A program made the position numbers and the translations under genes. From Leptospira weilii serovar Ranarum str. ICFT (GTDB lineage: Bacteria > Spirochaetota > Leptospiria > Leptospirales > Leptospiraceae): a stretch of 12,500 nt of DNA. This document shows, piece after piece, positions 1-9,049 of this stretch. Each line of letters opens with the position of its first letter. Positions within the stretch are counted from its first letter, which is position 1. Where the stretch lies: assembly GCF_000332415.1 (NCBI RefSeq), contig NZ_AOHC02000019.1:1-12500 (forward strand), in the 5' to 3' direction. The notes under the pieces were generated by a model. That model saw only the letters and a program-made list of their open reading frames with translations. It did no database searches and was not told the DNA's origin.

Positions 1-2
1 GT

Positions 3-122
3 ATGTCTTACAGTTATATTCTCCACCTCGACCTGGTAGACAACCAAGTGACCCGCAAACTACGCTGCCGACCCTTATCCCATTTTTACGCATTGGATTA
101 CAGAGACTGGTTCCCGACATAA
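3..122 (+). CDS. Possible C-terminal fragment of an unknown protein
   Basis: A frame is open from the window edge to a TAA at 120-122. It reads [20 protein letters not shown] and ends in YRDWFPT. The composition looks protein-like (aromatic residues, mixed charges), but 39 codons is short. The ATG at position 3 may be internal to a longer gene that begins outside the window. The opposite strand is also open here, in a frame that continues the IS110 remnant. I recognise no family, and chance is a fair alternative. Confidence 0.15.
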   Translation: MSYSYILHLDLVDNQVTRKLRCRPLSHFYALDYRDWFPT

Positions 123-135
123 AAAACGCCAGCAA

Positions 136-913
136 GGAACTTTGCGAACAAACTTCGATTTCCGCGCTCAAGATGGCGATTTGATTTCGTAAGTCTTCAA
201 ATCACGAGATTACAAGTGTCATTTTTCATTCCGACGGCGGCCGCCAGTATCATTCCAAAGCGTTCCCTCGCGAGCGATTCGCCCAAGATTTCAACCGTCG
301 AACTCACGTTAATTACGTCTCGAGAATTCTTTAACCCATTTCTGCAATACTTCACAAGTTCATCAGGATCTCTTTCCCCATTTATGATGGCTCGAACAAT
401 AGCCATTCCCGATTCTCCGGTTATATCGTTAATAACGTTATGTAATAATAGATTCACATGAGTTAGAGCCGGTCTCAAAACTTTGATAGAACTTGAGATA
501 AGCTGGAATTGAGAAACAATCTACCAGTTTTGAGACCGGCTCTTAGTGACTTCTGAATGTGTTGAATAGGAGACGACGCATAACGCACTAAGCCGTCTCT
601 CTGTCGTAGATTTCTAACCATTGACAATCAGTTACATCCGACTTTCTGCCTCGGACGTTTTCACATGTCTCGGATTGACAAGATATACTTGAAATCCATT
701 CTCTTCCAATATTTGATACGATGGGATCCAATATACTCCCGTTGATTCGATGGCTACCGTTTCAATTTTACATTCTTTTAACCAGCTCGTACGTGCGTGT
801 AAATCCGATGTAAAGGTTTGAAAGAATCTTACCGGCTTATCGAATCGATCCGACGGTACTGCTACGTAATGTTCTCCGGATCCTATGTCTATTCCAGCCG
901 CATTCTGAGTCAC
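136..913 (-). pseudogene. IS110-family transposase pseudogene, multiply broken
   Basis: The frame opens at an ATG at 913 with the DEDD/RuvC-like N-terminus (IDIG with Asp9, AIESTGVYW with Glu56) and runs to PRHVK. One base then appears lost from an A-run near 650 (AAAAC where AAAAAC would keep frame). In the next frame VRGRKSDVTDCQW continues the family sequence. About 25-30 residues are missing after DCQWL near 612. The sequence resumes as LRQRDGLVRYASSPIQHIQK, is cut by a 77-bp insertion, and continues as THVNLLLHNVINDITG, GMAIVRAII and GERDP. After about 330 it degrades, and a last recognisable piece, [13 protein letters not shown], sits in another frame near 150-195. The C-terminal catalytic-Ser domain is not recognisable. 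The family comes from recognised conserved blocks. The element cannot encode an active transposase. Confidence 0.85.
466..542. mobile_element. 77-bp MITE-like element with 17-bp terminal inverted repeats and TTA target duplication
   Basis: The ends are perfect inverted repeats: GAGCCGGTCTCAAAACT at 466-482 and its reverse complement at 526-542, around a 43-nt interior with no coding potential. TTA flanks it on both sides (463-465 and 543-545). Removing the element plus one TTA joins the transposase reading on the minus strand as IQKSL then THVNLLL, exactly the IS110 family order. This identifies both ends and the 3-bp duplication. Three-bp TNA duplications are typical of several IS5-family groups (IS427, IS1031, ISL2). 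I infer a non-autonomous IS5-type relative mobilised in trans. The parent element is not in the window. Confidence 0.8.
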
Positions 914-935
914 TAACGGTAGTTTAACGGTAGTT
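914..935. repeat. 11-bp perfect tandem duplication
   Basis: TAACGGTAGTT occurs twice head to tail (914-924 and 925-935), directly before the ATG of the broken transposase on the minus strand. It may be replication slippage or a trace of the IS non-coding end. Confidence 0.7.
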
Positions 936-1288
936 CCGTTTTAGATGAGTTTGATTTTGTCTTCATTCAAGTTTATCTCAACTTTTATAATTTTGATTCA
1001 TCCCTACCCGAAATTTTGATGCCTTTAATTCTCCTAAACAGGATGACTCTTTTGTGTCTCACCTAATATGCTTTCTGCAATATCTCGGAACCAGAGGGTA
1101 AAATACTCCAAGGTCTATGTGGTCTTTGACTGCAGGGATCCATCTTTGCATACTCTTTTTTACCCCGCTTCATTTACGTTTTGCCTGTGAAACCGGCGTG
1201 AGACTATTCACTAATCCCTAATCTAGTTGACGCGCCCAAACGACGATCGGAGGATTTTAGAAGAACCAGATTCCGGAGTCAATCCTTC
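936..1288. other. Intergenic stretch between the IS110 relic and kamA
   Basis: No convincing gene is seen. A minus-strand frame around 1070-1190 reads protein-like for about 35 codons (WIPAVKDHIDLGVFYPLVPR) and then hits a stop. It may be a relic, but I cannot name it. IS110-group elements carry their guide (bridge) RNA in the non-coding end upstream of the transposase, so 936 to roughly 1100 could hold a decayed copy, although no structure is obvious. The last 60 bases contain the kamA ribosome-binding region. Confidence 0.5.
1126..1154 (+). promoter_or_regulatory. Candidate sigma-70-type promoter for the kamA operon
   Basis: TTGACT (1126-1131) is followed after 17 bases by CATACT (1149-1154), matching 5 of 6 and 4 of 6 consensus bases. 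It would give a leader of about 130 bases before the kamA ATG. It is placed by motif only; leptospiral promoters are often weak matches. Confidence 0.25.
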
Positions 1289-2975
<1,687 letters not shown>

Positions 2976-3029
2976 TATTCTTGACCGATTCCGTACAGAT
3001 CCGTATCCTATCCTTTGCAAGGATCAGGT

Positions 3030-3236
<207 letters not shown>

Positions 3237-3248
3237 GGGAGTGGGAAG

Positions 3249-4004
<756 letters not shown>

Positions 4005-4005
4005 G

Positions 4006-4069
4006 AAAGAGTCCTGGAAGGGATCGACTTTACTTTTACCGACCGGCTCTTTTCTACGATATCCTTTTT
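4006..4069 (+). terminator. Possible terminator of the kamA operon
   Basis: AAAGAG (4006-4011), directly after the stop codon, can pair with CTCTTT (4047-4052), extended by CC/GG with one bulge. T-rich sequence follows, including a T-run near 4064-4071. The loop of about 30 bases is large, so this is a weak candidate. Confidence 0.25.
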
Positions 4070-4071
4070 TA

Positions 4072-4466
4072 CAAATGAGTAAAATCCCGTCGGAACTACG
4101 AGGGGGCCTCCGTTAAAGCCGCGCGCCCCACCTAAATTTTGGGCGGACGGGAAGAAACTCAATTTCGCTCCCTATGAGTCGCGAAATAGGTGGTGGAAAA
4201 ATTCCGGAAATTTTCCTCTATCAGAAAATCATACTTTTGGCAAGTAAAAACTTCCTCGTAGGAACCTCCTACAAAAATACACTCCGGCTGCGTTTTGATT
4301 CAAAACGGCAGCGTAAATCCGTTTCCGGTTTTTTGAGGAAGGACACCTCGTAACGAGTTCTCACGACGTCGGAAGATCGGCGATTCATCGGAAAATCGGT
4401 TTTGAGCGGGTCGCTCTTTCAGGGTTGCACTTCGTGTTCGATGCGGAACCCCGCTATCCGTTCCGC
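4072..4466. repeat. Gene-free convergent intergenic region dense in inverted repeats
   Basis: No supportable gene is present. Inverted repeats seen: ATTTCGC/GCGAAAT (4162-4168 and 4181-4187, 12-nt loop); a near-perfect 22-bp palindrome at 4195-4216 centred on CC/GG with one mismatch per arm; GTAGGA/TCCTAC (4258-4263 and 4267-4272); GCTGCGTTTTG pairing with CAAAACG-g-CAGC (4287-4297 and 4301-4312, one bulge); GGGTT plus GCA pairing with TGC plus AACCC (4422-4429 and 4442-4451); and GCGGAAC/GTTCCGC (4443-4449 and 4460-4466). Composition shifts between GC-rich and AT-rich patches. It looks like stacked dispersed intergenic repeats, some able to act as bidirectional terminators. Confidence 0.55.
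4443..4466 (-). terminator. Hairpin directly after the stop of the last minus-strand gene
   Basis: On the minus strand, GCGGAAC, a 10-base loop and GTTCCGC begin at the first base after the TAG stop at 4467-4469. The 7-bp stem is perfect, but no T-run follows, so it may stabilise the mRNA 3' end rather than terminate transcription on its own. Confidence 0.35.
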
Positions 4467-5498
4467 CTAACGTTTTGAAAAAAGATAATGGGACACGATC
4501 CATTCTTCTCCGTTTCGATATTTCCAGAGTTCGGCGCAGGCCATAAAAAAGACCTTCCAATAGACGAACCACTTCACCGCTTGCTCGGACCCGTAGGTCG
4601 CAGAAAGAATTTTCATAACCTCGTCTTTGTTACGAACCATTCCCTCCAACCAGGCTTCGGAGGTTTTCGCATAATGTTTTCCGTTTACGACCCATTGATT
4701 TTGAATCTGAAAGTCTTTCTGAAAATACAAAAACAAATCGTGGGAAGGCATTTGCCCGCCGGTGAAAAAATACTTCGACATCCAATCCGTATCGTCCACA
4801 ACTTCAAACGCATAAGCAAATTTATGATGAGTAAAGATATGCACAAAGAAAAGTCCCTTCGGTTTTAAAAATCCGGAAAACTTTTCGAATAGGATTTCAT
4901 AATTCTTCATGTGTTCCAGCATTTCCACCGAGACAAGGCGATCGAATTTTTTTGCGATCCTAAACTCATTCATATCCGCAGTTAAAATCGTAAGATTTTT
5001 AAGTCCTCTTTTTTTAGCTTCTCCATCGATGAACTTTTTTTGACTCTTAGAATTGGAAACGCCCGTAATCGAAGACTTAGGAAACTTCTCCGCCATATAA
5101 AGAGATAAGGATCCCCAGCCGCATCCGAGATCCAGGACACTCATCCCGTTTTCGATTTGCGCTCTTTCGCAAGTAATTTCGAGCATTCTCCTTTCCGATT
5201 CGTCAAAAGAAGTATTCTTTGTTTCCCAATAACCCGAACTGTATTTCATGTGTTTTCCCATCACAAGTTTAAAAAATTCGGAAGGAACTTCGTAGTGTTG
5301 CTCGTTCGCCGCACTCGTATGAATCGCAATAGGAAATTTTTTTAACGAGTTCACGTATTCCATCAGATGTTTCTGATTCTTTTCAAGCGAGCCCTTGTCT
5401 TCGTCTTTCAATCGTTTTTTTAGCAGTTGTCGGATCCGAATTCGAATCAGGAAGTCCGGGAAAATATCTTTTTCCATCAGATCGTAAAGCAATTTCAT
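4467..5498 (-). CDS. SAM-dependent methyltransferase, CFA superfamily, plant coclaurine-N-methyltransferase-like
   Basis: This 343-residue cytosolic methyltransferase shows motif I VLDLGCGWGS (121-130) and CERAQIENG just before it. SVEMLEHMKNY (190-200) has Glu192, Glu195 and His196 spaced like the catalytic Glu/Glu/His set described for plant coclaurine N-methyltransferase. Later blocks KSQKKFI, DTDWMSKYFFTGGQMPS (236-252) and NGKHYAKTSEAWL (272-284) also follow the plant enzyme order. The cysteine that helps bind bicarbonate in true CFA synthases is absent at the corresponding SSGYW (87-91), so a cyclopropane reaction is less likely than simple methyl transfer to an amine or lipid. The substrate is unknown. 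The ATG at 5498 has only a weak ribosome-binding site. It lies 114 bases after the DUF1295 gene, behind a 22-bp palindrome, so it may have its own control. Confidence 0.85.
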   Translation of the reverse strand: MKLLYDLMEKDIFPDFLIRIRIRQLLKKRLKDEDKGSLEKNQKHLMEYVNSLKKFPIAIHTSAANEQHYEVPSEFFKLVMGKHMKYSSGYWETKNTSFDESERRMLEITCERAQIENGMSVLDLGCGWGSLSLYMAEKFPKSSITGVSNSKSQKKFIDGEAKKRGLKNLTILTADMNEFRIAKKFDRLVSVEMLEHMKNYEILFEKFSGFLKPKGLFFVHIFTHHKFAYAFEVVDDTDWMSKYFFTGGQMPSHDLFLYFQKDFQIQNQWVVNGKHYAKTSEAWLEGMVRNKDEVMKILSATYGSEQAVKWFVYWKVFFMACAELWKYRNGEEWIVSHYLFSKR

Positions 5499-5526
5499 AA
5501 AATGATATTCTTATTTAGTGTATTTT

Positions 5527-5548
5527 AATTTTAAAATGTTTTAAAATT
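5527..5548. promoter_or_regulatory. Perfect 22-bp AT palindrome, candidate operator
   Basis: AATTTTAAAA (5527-5536), TG, then TTTTAAAATT (5539-5548) form a perfect inverted repeat 28-50 bases upstream of the methyltransferase ATG at 5498. Dyads of this size and position commonly bind dimeric regulators. No T-run or GC stem makes it a usual terminator. The AT-rich setting (5515-5560) raises the chance of coincidence. Confidence 0.45.
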
Positions 5549-5612
5549 CTTAATTTACTTCTACGGCAAAAAAGAACCAAAACCCGGATCTTAAACCCTA
5601 CAGATCTCGGAT

Positions 5613-6404
5613 TCAGGATTTCGGAAACCAAGGGAAGAACGCATTCGTTCTCCTGCTATATTCCTTATACAATTCGCCCTTGGACTTCAACTGCCCTGCT
5701 TCGTTCAAAGGAACTCCCGTAACCTTTGTAAGAAGAATGAACATGACGATCGGCGAAATCAGACCGATCCATCCGTAAGGAGAACCGAGCGCGAACAAAC
5801 CGAAAGCGATCCAGATCAACGATTCGAAAAAATAGTTCGGATGTCTCGAATATCTCCACAAACCCACGTCGCAGACTTTTCCCTTGTTATCCGGATTCTT
5901 CTTAAATTCGTTGAGTTGAAAATCAGCCCAAGCCTCGCCTAACACCGAAACGATAAAAAGCACAATCCCGAATATTTCAAAAAAATTCGTATTCGGATTA
6001 TCGTTGATGTTCGGAAATACAAAAGGAATACTCAAGAACACCGCAAGAATCCCTTGAAACTGAAAGATGTTAGTAAAAAACTTTCGATCTACTTGGTCTC
6101 CGTATTCGGCACGAAATGCCGTATAACGCGGATCCTCGTGTCCTGAAAAAACCCGAGTTACAAGAATAAAAAACGAAAGCCTCCATCCCCAAAACGCCAC
6201 AATCGCGGTGATCTGTGCGGTTCTCAAAGGAAATCCGTCGCCTAACCAATAGTAGACGATTGCCGCTGTGGAAATACAAAGTCCCCAACCGACGTCCACG
6301 ATTGCGTAGTTGTTAGCGCGTTTTCCGAACCACCAAAGAACCGTCATCAAAACAAACACAATCGCCCAAGCGGCTGATACGAGGGTTAAAATTTGCAAGA
6401 GCAT
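5613..6404 (-). CDS. DUF1295 family membrane protein (steroid 5-alpha-reductase-like)
   Basis: The 263-residue integral membrane protein has about six or seven hydrophobic segments (roughly 5-25, 35-53, 65-83, 117-131, 143-160, 193-207, 210-228). The C-terminal signature GLWRYSRHPNYFFE (181-194), followed by an ESL and a late YKEYSRRTNAFFPW, is the NADPH-site region shared by DUF1295, steroid 5-alpha-reductase and isoprenylcysteine methyltransferase relatives. In the DUF1295 group a reductase acting on a lipid double bond is the usual guess; no reaction is proven here. DUF1295 genes are often found beside CFA synthase genes, so reduction of a modified acyl chain is a reasonable inference. The ATG at 6404 has AGGAAG about nine bases upstream, within the 18-base gap after the DUF2062 gene. 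Confidence 0.8.
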   Translation of the reverse strand: MLLQILTLVSAAWAIVFVLMTVLWWFGKRANNYAIVDVGWGLCISTAAIVYYWLGDGFPLRTAQITAIVAFWGWRLSFFILVTRVFSGHEDPRYTAFRAEYGDQVDRKFFTNIFQFQGILAVFLSIPFVFPNINDNPNTNFFEIFGIVLFIVSVLGEAWADFQLNEFKKNPDNKGKVCDVGLWRYSRHPNYFFESLIWIAFGLFALGSPYGWIGLISPIVMFILLTKVTGVPLNEAGQLKSKGELYKEYSRRTNAFFPWFPKS

Positions 6405-6422
6405 AATTTAATACTTCCTGAT

Positions 6423-6944
6423 TTATCTTTCTTTCTTGTTCGAATCGAACAACTTTCCGGACCTTCTCACAAAAGGTAAAAAAACAAAATAGAGAAGAAT
6501 CGAAATCGCCGGCACCCAAACAAGCCAACCGAGCACTGCAAAACCGGCGACATCGAAGATTCCCTTGGCGATTTCCGAAACATTATCTACCGAAATATTT
6601 TCAGCCCATGTAAGATTCAAAGGTATCCCCAAAACATCGGAGCCTGTTTTTAAAAACGGAAAGATCAAAAGGATCTGCAAGGGATATACGAGATAATTCG
6701 CCAATTGAATCGTAACCGGATTCAACCTAAGAATCACCCCCAGCACCCCGCAAATCGTCATCGTAGTTCCGATCAGAGGAAACACTCCGATCCCCGCGCC
6801 TACGATAATACTCAAGGTTATTTTCTCCGGTGTGATTCCGGATTTGAGTTCCCTCTTGATAATTTCAAAAACATTCTTAGGCGCAAAATGTCTTAGAAAA
6901 TGAAAAACCGATTTTTTGGGTTGGTGAGAATGTGTTTCTTTCAC
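6423..6944 (-). CDS. DUF2062 domain membrane protein
   Basis: The 173-residue protein matches the DUF2062 pattern. An amphipathic cytosolic start holds FEIIKRELKSGITPEKI (26-42). A membrane pair follows: LSIIVGAGIGVFPLIGT (44-60) and TICGVLGVILRLNPVTIQLA (63-82, with the family RLN). Then comes YLVYPLQILLIFPF (84-97), and a final segment at about 133-158. The tail is basic. The molecular function of DUF2062 is unknown; members occur near lipid and cell-envelope genes. Start choice: the codon at 6944 is GTG, with GGTGAG six bases upstream; no ATG gives a full-length protein. It sits 46 bases after CFA and 18 bases before DUF1295, so it is co-transcribed with them. Confidence 0.7.
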   Translation of the reverse strand: MKETHSHQPKKSVFHFLRHFAPKNVFEIIKRELKSGITPEKITLSIIVGAGIGVFPLIGTTMTICGVLGVILRLNPVTIQLANYLVYPLQILLIFPFLKTGSDVLGIPLNLTWAENISVDNVSEIAKGIFDVAGFAVLGWLVWVPAISILLYFVFLPFVRRSGKLFDSNKKER

Positions 6945-6970
6945 GATATTCTCACCATTCCCTTTTAATT

Positions 6971-6998
6971 CTCTCGTTGAAATCTATTTTTCAAAGAG
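6971..6998 (-). other. Short hairpin across the end of the CFA gene
   Basis: CTCT plus TTGAA (6971-6974 and 6977-6981) pair with TTCAA plus AGAG (6990-6998) around an 8-base loop. The CFA stop codon (6991-6993) is inside the stem. No T-run follows on the minus strand. It may be an mRNA processing or attenuation structure, or chance. Confidence 0.2.
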
Positions 6999-8289
6999 TG
7001 AGATTATTCGGTCTTGTATAAACTACTTGAACCACGCTGATATTTTTCATCGAGAACGCGGCCGCACAGTATGAAAAGTAATATCTCCATTTCCGAATAA
7101 AGGATTCGTTAAATCCCATATCCCGGATAAAAGCGATATTAGAATCGAATCCTTTCAGCCAAGTCATCAAAGTGTGGTCGTATTTGATCCCGATATCTTC
7201 CAGCGAATAGAGATGAAAGTCTCCGCTTCTGTTAACCGCTTGATTGATTCTCGCAATGGATGGAAGAAGCGAACCCGGAAAGATATGTTTCTGTATAAAA
7301 TCCACACCTTTGCGGAAGGATTCATATCGTGCATCGGGGCTCGTGATGATCTGGTGCACCATAAGCGCGTCCTTTTTTAAAACACGGTTGCACATCGCGA
7401 AAAAATCCTCGAGATATTCGTGTCCAACCGCTTCCAACATTTCGACCGTTACAAGTTTATCATACGATCCTTGTACCTTTCGATAATCTTCCTTTCTCAC
7501 CTCAATTCGATCGGACAATCCTTCCGTTTTAATCTTTTCTGTCGCATAACGATATTGTTCTTCGGAAATGGTATACGTTGTCACCTTACAGCCGTAATTC
7601 TTCGCGGCATACGTGGAAAACCCCGCCCATCCGGTTCCAATCTCCAGCAGGTGATCCGTGGGCTTGAGTCTAAGTTTTTTACAAAGAATTTCCAACTTTG
7701 CAAGTTGGGCTTGTTCCAGCGTTTCTTCCATCGTTTGAAAGTAAGCGCAGGAATAAGTCATGGTCGGATCTAAGAATTTATTATAGAAGTCGTTGCCGAG
7801 GTCGTAGTGTTCGACAATGTTCTTCTTACTTCCCCGAATTGAATTTTTTCGAAATAGATGCAGAAGCCTACTCCCTATGTTCGTAAAACTCAAATGTGTA
7901 AATTTGTTTTTACTTCCGCTTACGGACGGGGAATTTTCCAAATTGTAGATGAACCAGGATATAACGGCTCTGATATTATCCGTATCCCAATCTCCGTCGA
8001 TATAGGACTCCGAAAAACCGAGATCTCCGTTCAACACCGTCTTTTTAAAAAAGATCGAGTTGTGAATGTGAATGATTCCCTTATGAAACTCGGGAGGATC
8101 GCCGCTCTCCGGATTTCCCAGATACGCTTTTTCTCCGTTCGGTAACACCAAACGGATCGAACCTTTTTGCATCGGGGACAAGGCCCTAAAAAAAAGATTT
8201 TTATAAAATCCGAACGAGTTGGATTCGGCGGTCGTAATTGTCATTTCCGAATCCTGAAATTTTACGTTGGACTCAGTGGTGCTTTCCAA
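6991..8289 (-). CDS. cfa: Cyclopropane-fatty-acyl-phospholipid synthase (CFA family)
   Basis: The 432-residue enzyme transfers a methyl group from S-adenosylmethionine to the cis double bond of a phospholipid acyl chain at the inner membrane face. An N-terminal lipid-contact domain (about 35-150) precedes VEHYDLGNDFY (159-169). MTYSCAYF follows, with Cys181, then motif I LLEIGTGWAG (214-223), TVEMLEAVGHEYLE (281-294; Glu286), MVHQI (His312), KHIFPGSLLPS (334-344) and GIKYDHTLMTW (Tyr370). Cys181, Glu286, His312 and Tyr370 are my positional match to the bicarbonate-binding residues of E. coli Cfa. EMLEAVGHEY carries Ala where E. coli Cfa has His (EHVG) and matches the plant cyclopropane synthase pattern. 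The product could therefore be cyclopropane or a methyl- or methylene-branched chain. The start is TTG at 8289, with AAGGAG six bases upstream, overlapping the DUF1365 gene by 17 bp. Confidence 0.92.
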   Translation of the reverse strand: MESTTESNVKFQDSEMTITTAESNSFGFYKNLFFRALSPMQKGSIRLVLPNGEKAYLGNPESGDPPEFHKGIIHIHNSIFFKKTVLNGDLGFSESYIDGDWDTDNIRAVISWFIYNLENSPSVSGSKNKFTHLSFTNIGSRLLHLFRKNSIRGSKKNIVEHYDLGNDFYNKFLDPTMTYSCAYFQTMEETLEQAQLAKLEILCKKLRLKPTDHLLEIGTGWAGFSTYAAKNYGCKVTTYTISEEQYRYATEKIKTEGLSDRIEVRKEDYRKVQGSYDKLVTVEMLEAVGHEYLEDFFAMCNRVLKKDALMVHQIITSPDARYESFRKGVDFIQKHIFPGSLLPSIARINQAVNRSGDFHLYSLEDIGIKYDHTLMTWLKGFDSNIAFIRDMGFNESFIRKWRYYFSYCAAAFSMKNISVVQVVYTRPNNLTL

Positions 8290-9049
8290 GATGGACTCCT
8301 TTTTGCAAATCTATATTTTCTTCTTTTTTAATATAAGGCAAACCCTTGAGATATAATCTCAGCGCCTGCCAGTGGATCAAAACAATTACTTTGACTGTCA
8401 CAAGCGGATAACGGAAAAACATTCTTAATAAATTCGCATCAGATAATTCTAATTTACTTCCGGTGTAGGTCGTCACCATCACCGTCTTTTCGTCTTCAAG
8501 AGCGTCGATGCGGATGTTGAGAGTTTCAAGCGAAGGTTTTAAAGTAAATTCGAATTCCGATTTCAAGCCCATAAAGGGAGAGACGTAGAAAAATTTTCCG
8601 GTCCTTAAGCGGAAGGCCCCGTCTTTCCAAGTTTCCTTTCCCAGAAAAAAAGGTTTTTGTTCCCCGAATGTATTGCCCACTTCGGCGACGGCGCAGAGAG
8701 GTTCTGCATTCTCCCCGTAGAAATAGTAAAACGATACCGGATTGAAAACATAACCCAGAACCCTCACGTTCGTGATCAAGATGGCTTTCTGAATTTTTTC
8801 GGTAACTCCGTTTTGTTTCAAATATTCTAATATACTCTCCTTCACTCCGTTTTGGCCGAAGTTTAAATGATCCGCTCCGGAAAACCGAAAGAACGATCGA
8901 CGATCCACACCGAAGAGACGAAGTTTTTTATCGAGCGTCTGTAATTCGTCCAAATCCAAAGCAAACGTAAATATCCCGTAGCGGAAGCGGTTTTTACGAG
9001 GATATCTGCGGTCGTGCAGAACCTTTGCCTGAAAAATGCAGGAGTTCAA
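8273..9049 (-). CDS. DUF1365 family protein, CFA partner
   Basis: From a TTG at 9049 the product is 258 residues and begins MNSCIFQAKVLHDRRYPRKN, the usual DUF1365 start (short N-terminus, xGxVxHxR, then RFRYGIFTFALDLDE). Other family blocks are VRVLGYVFNPVSFYYFY (95-111), VAEVGNTFGE (121-130) and KFFYVSPFM (152-160). DUF1365 has no established enzymatic role but is almost always encoded between an FAD amine-oxidase-like gene and a CFA synthase gene, as here. A longer frame begins at 9100, but it would overlap the upstream gene by 55 bp and lacks family support. With the TTG, start and upstream stop share TTGA, implying coupled translation. A near C-terminal hydrophobic stretch (YPLVTVKVIVLIHWQALRLY) suggests membrane contact. 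Confidence 0.85.
   Translation of the reverse strand: MNSCIFQAKVLHDRRYPRKNRFRYGIFTFALDLDELQTLDKKLRLFGVDRRSFFRFSGADHLNFGQNGVKESILEYLKQNGVTEKIQKAILITNVRVLGYVFNPVSFYYFYGENAEPLCAVAEVGNTFGEQKPFFLGKETWKDGAFRLRTGKFFYVSPFMGLKSEFEFTLKPSLETLNIRIDALEDEKTVMVTTYTGSKLELSDANLLRMFFRYPLVTVKVIVLIHWQALRLYLKGLPYIKKEENIDLQKGVHLGKHH

Noticed and set aside
570..599. GAGACG/CGTCTC inverted repeat
   Set aside because: It falls within the readable IS110 coding remnant (LRQRDGLVRYAS), so the short repeat is probably incidental.
4041..4053. GACCGGCTC followed by TTT, resembling the end of the 77-bp insertion
   Set aside because: Only nine bases match, there is no partner repeat nearby and no target duplication. It is probably chance.
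4300..4572. Minus-strand open frame of 90 codons over the end of the methyltransferase gene and the repeat region
   Set aside because: It is Arg-rich, overlaps a well-supported gene in another frame and has no family blocks, so I treat it as a shadow.
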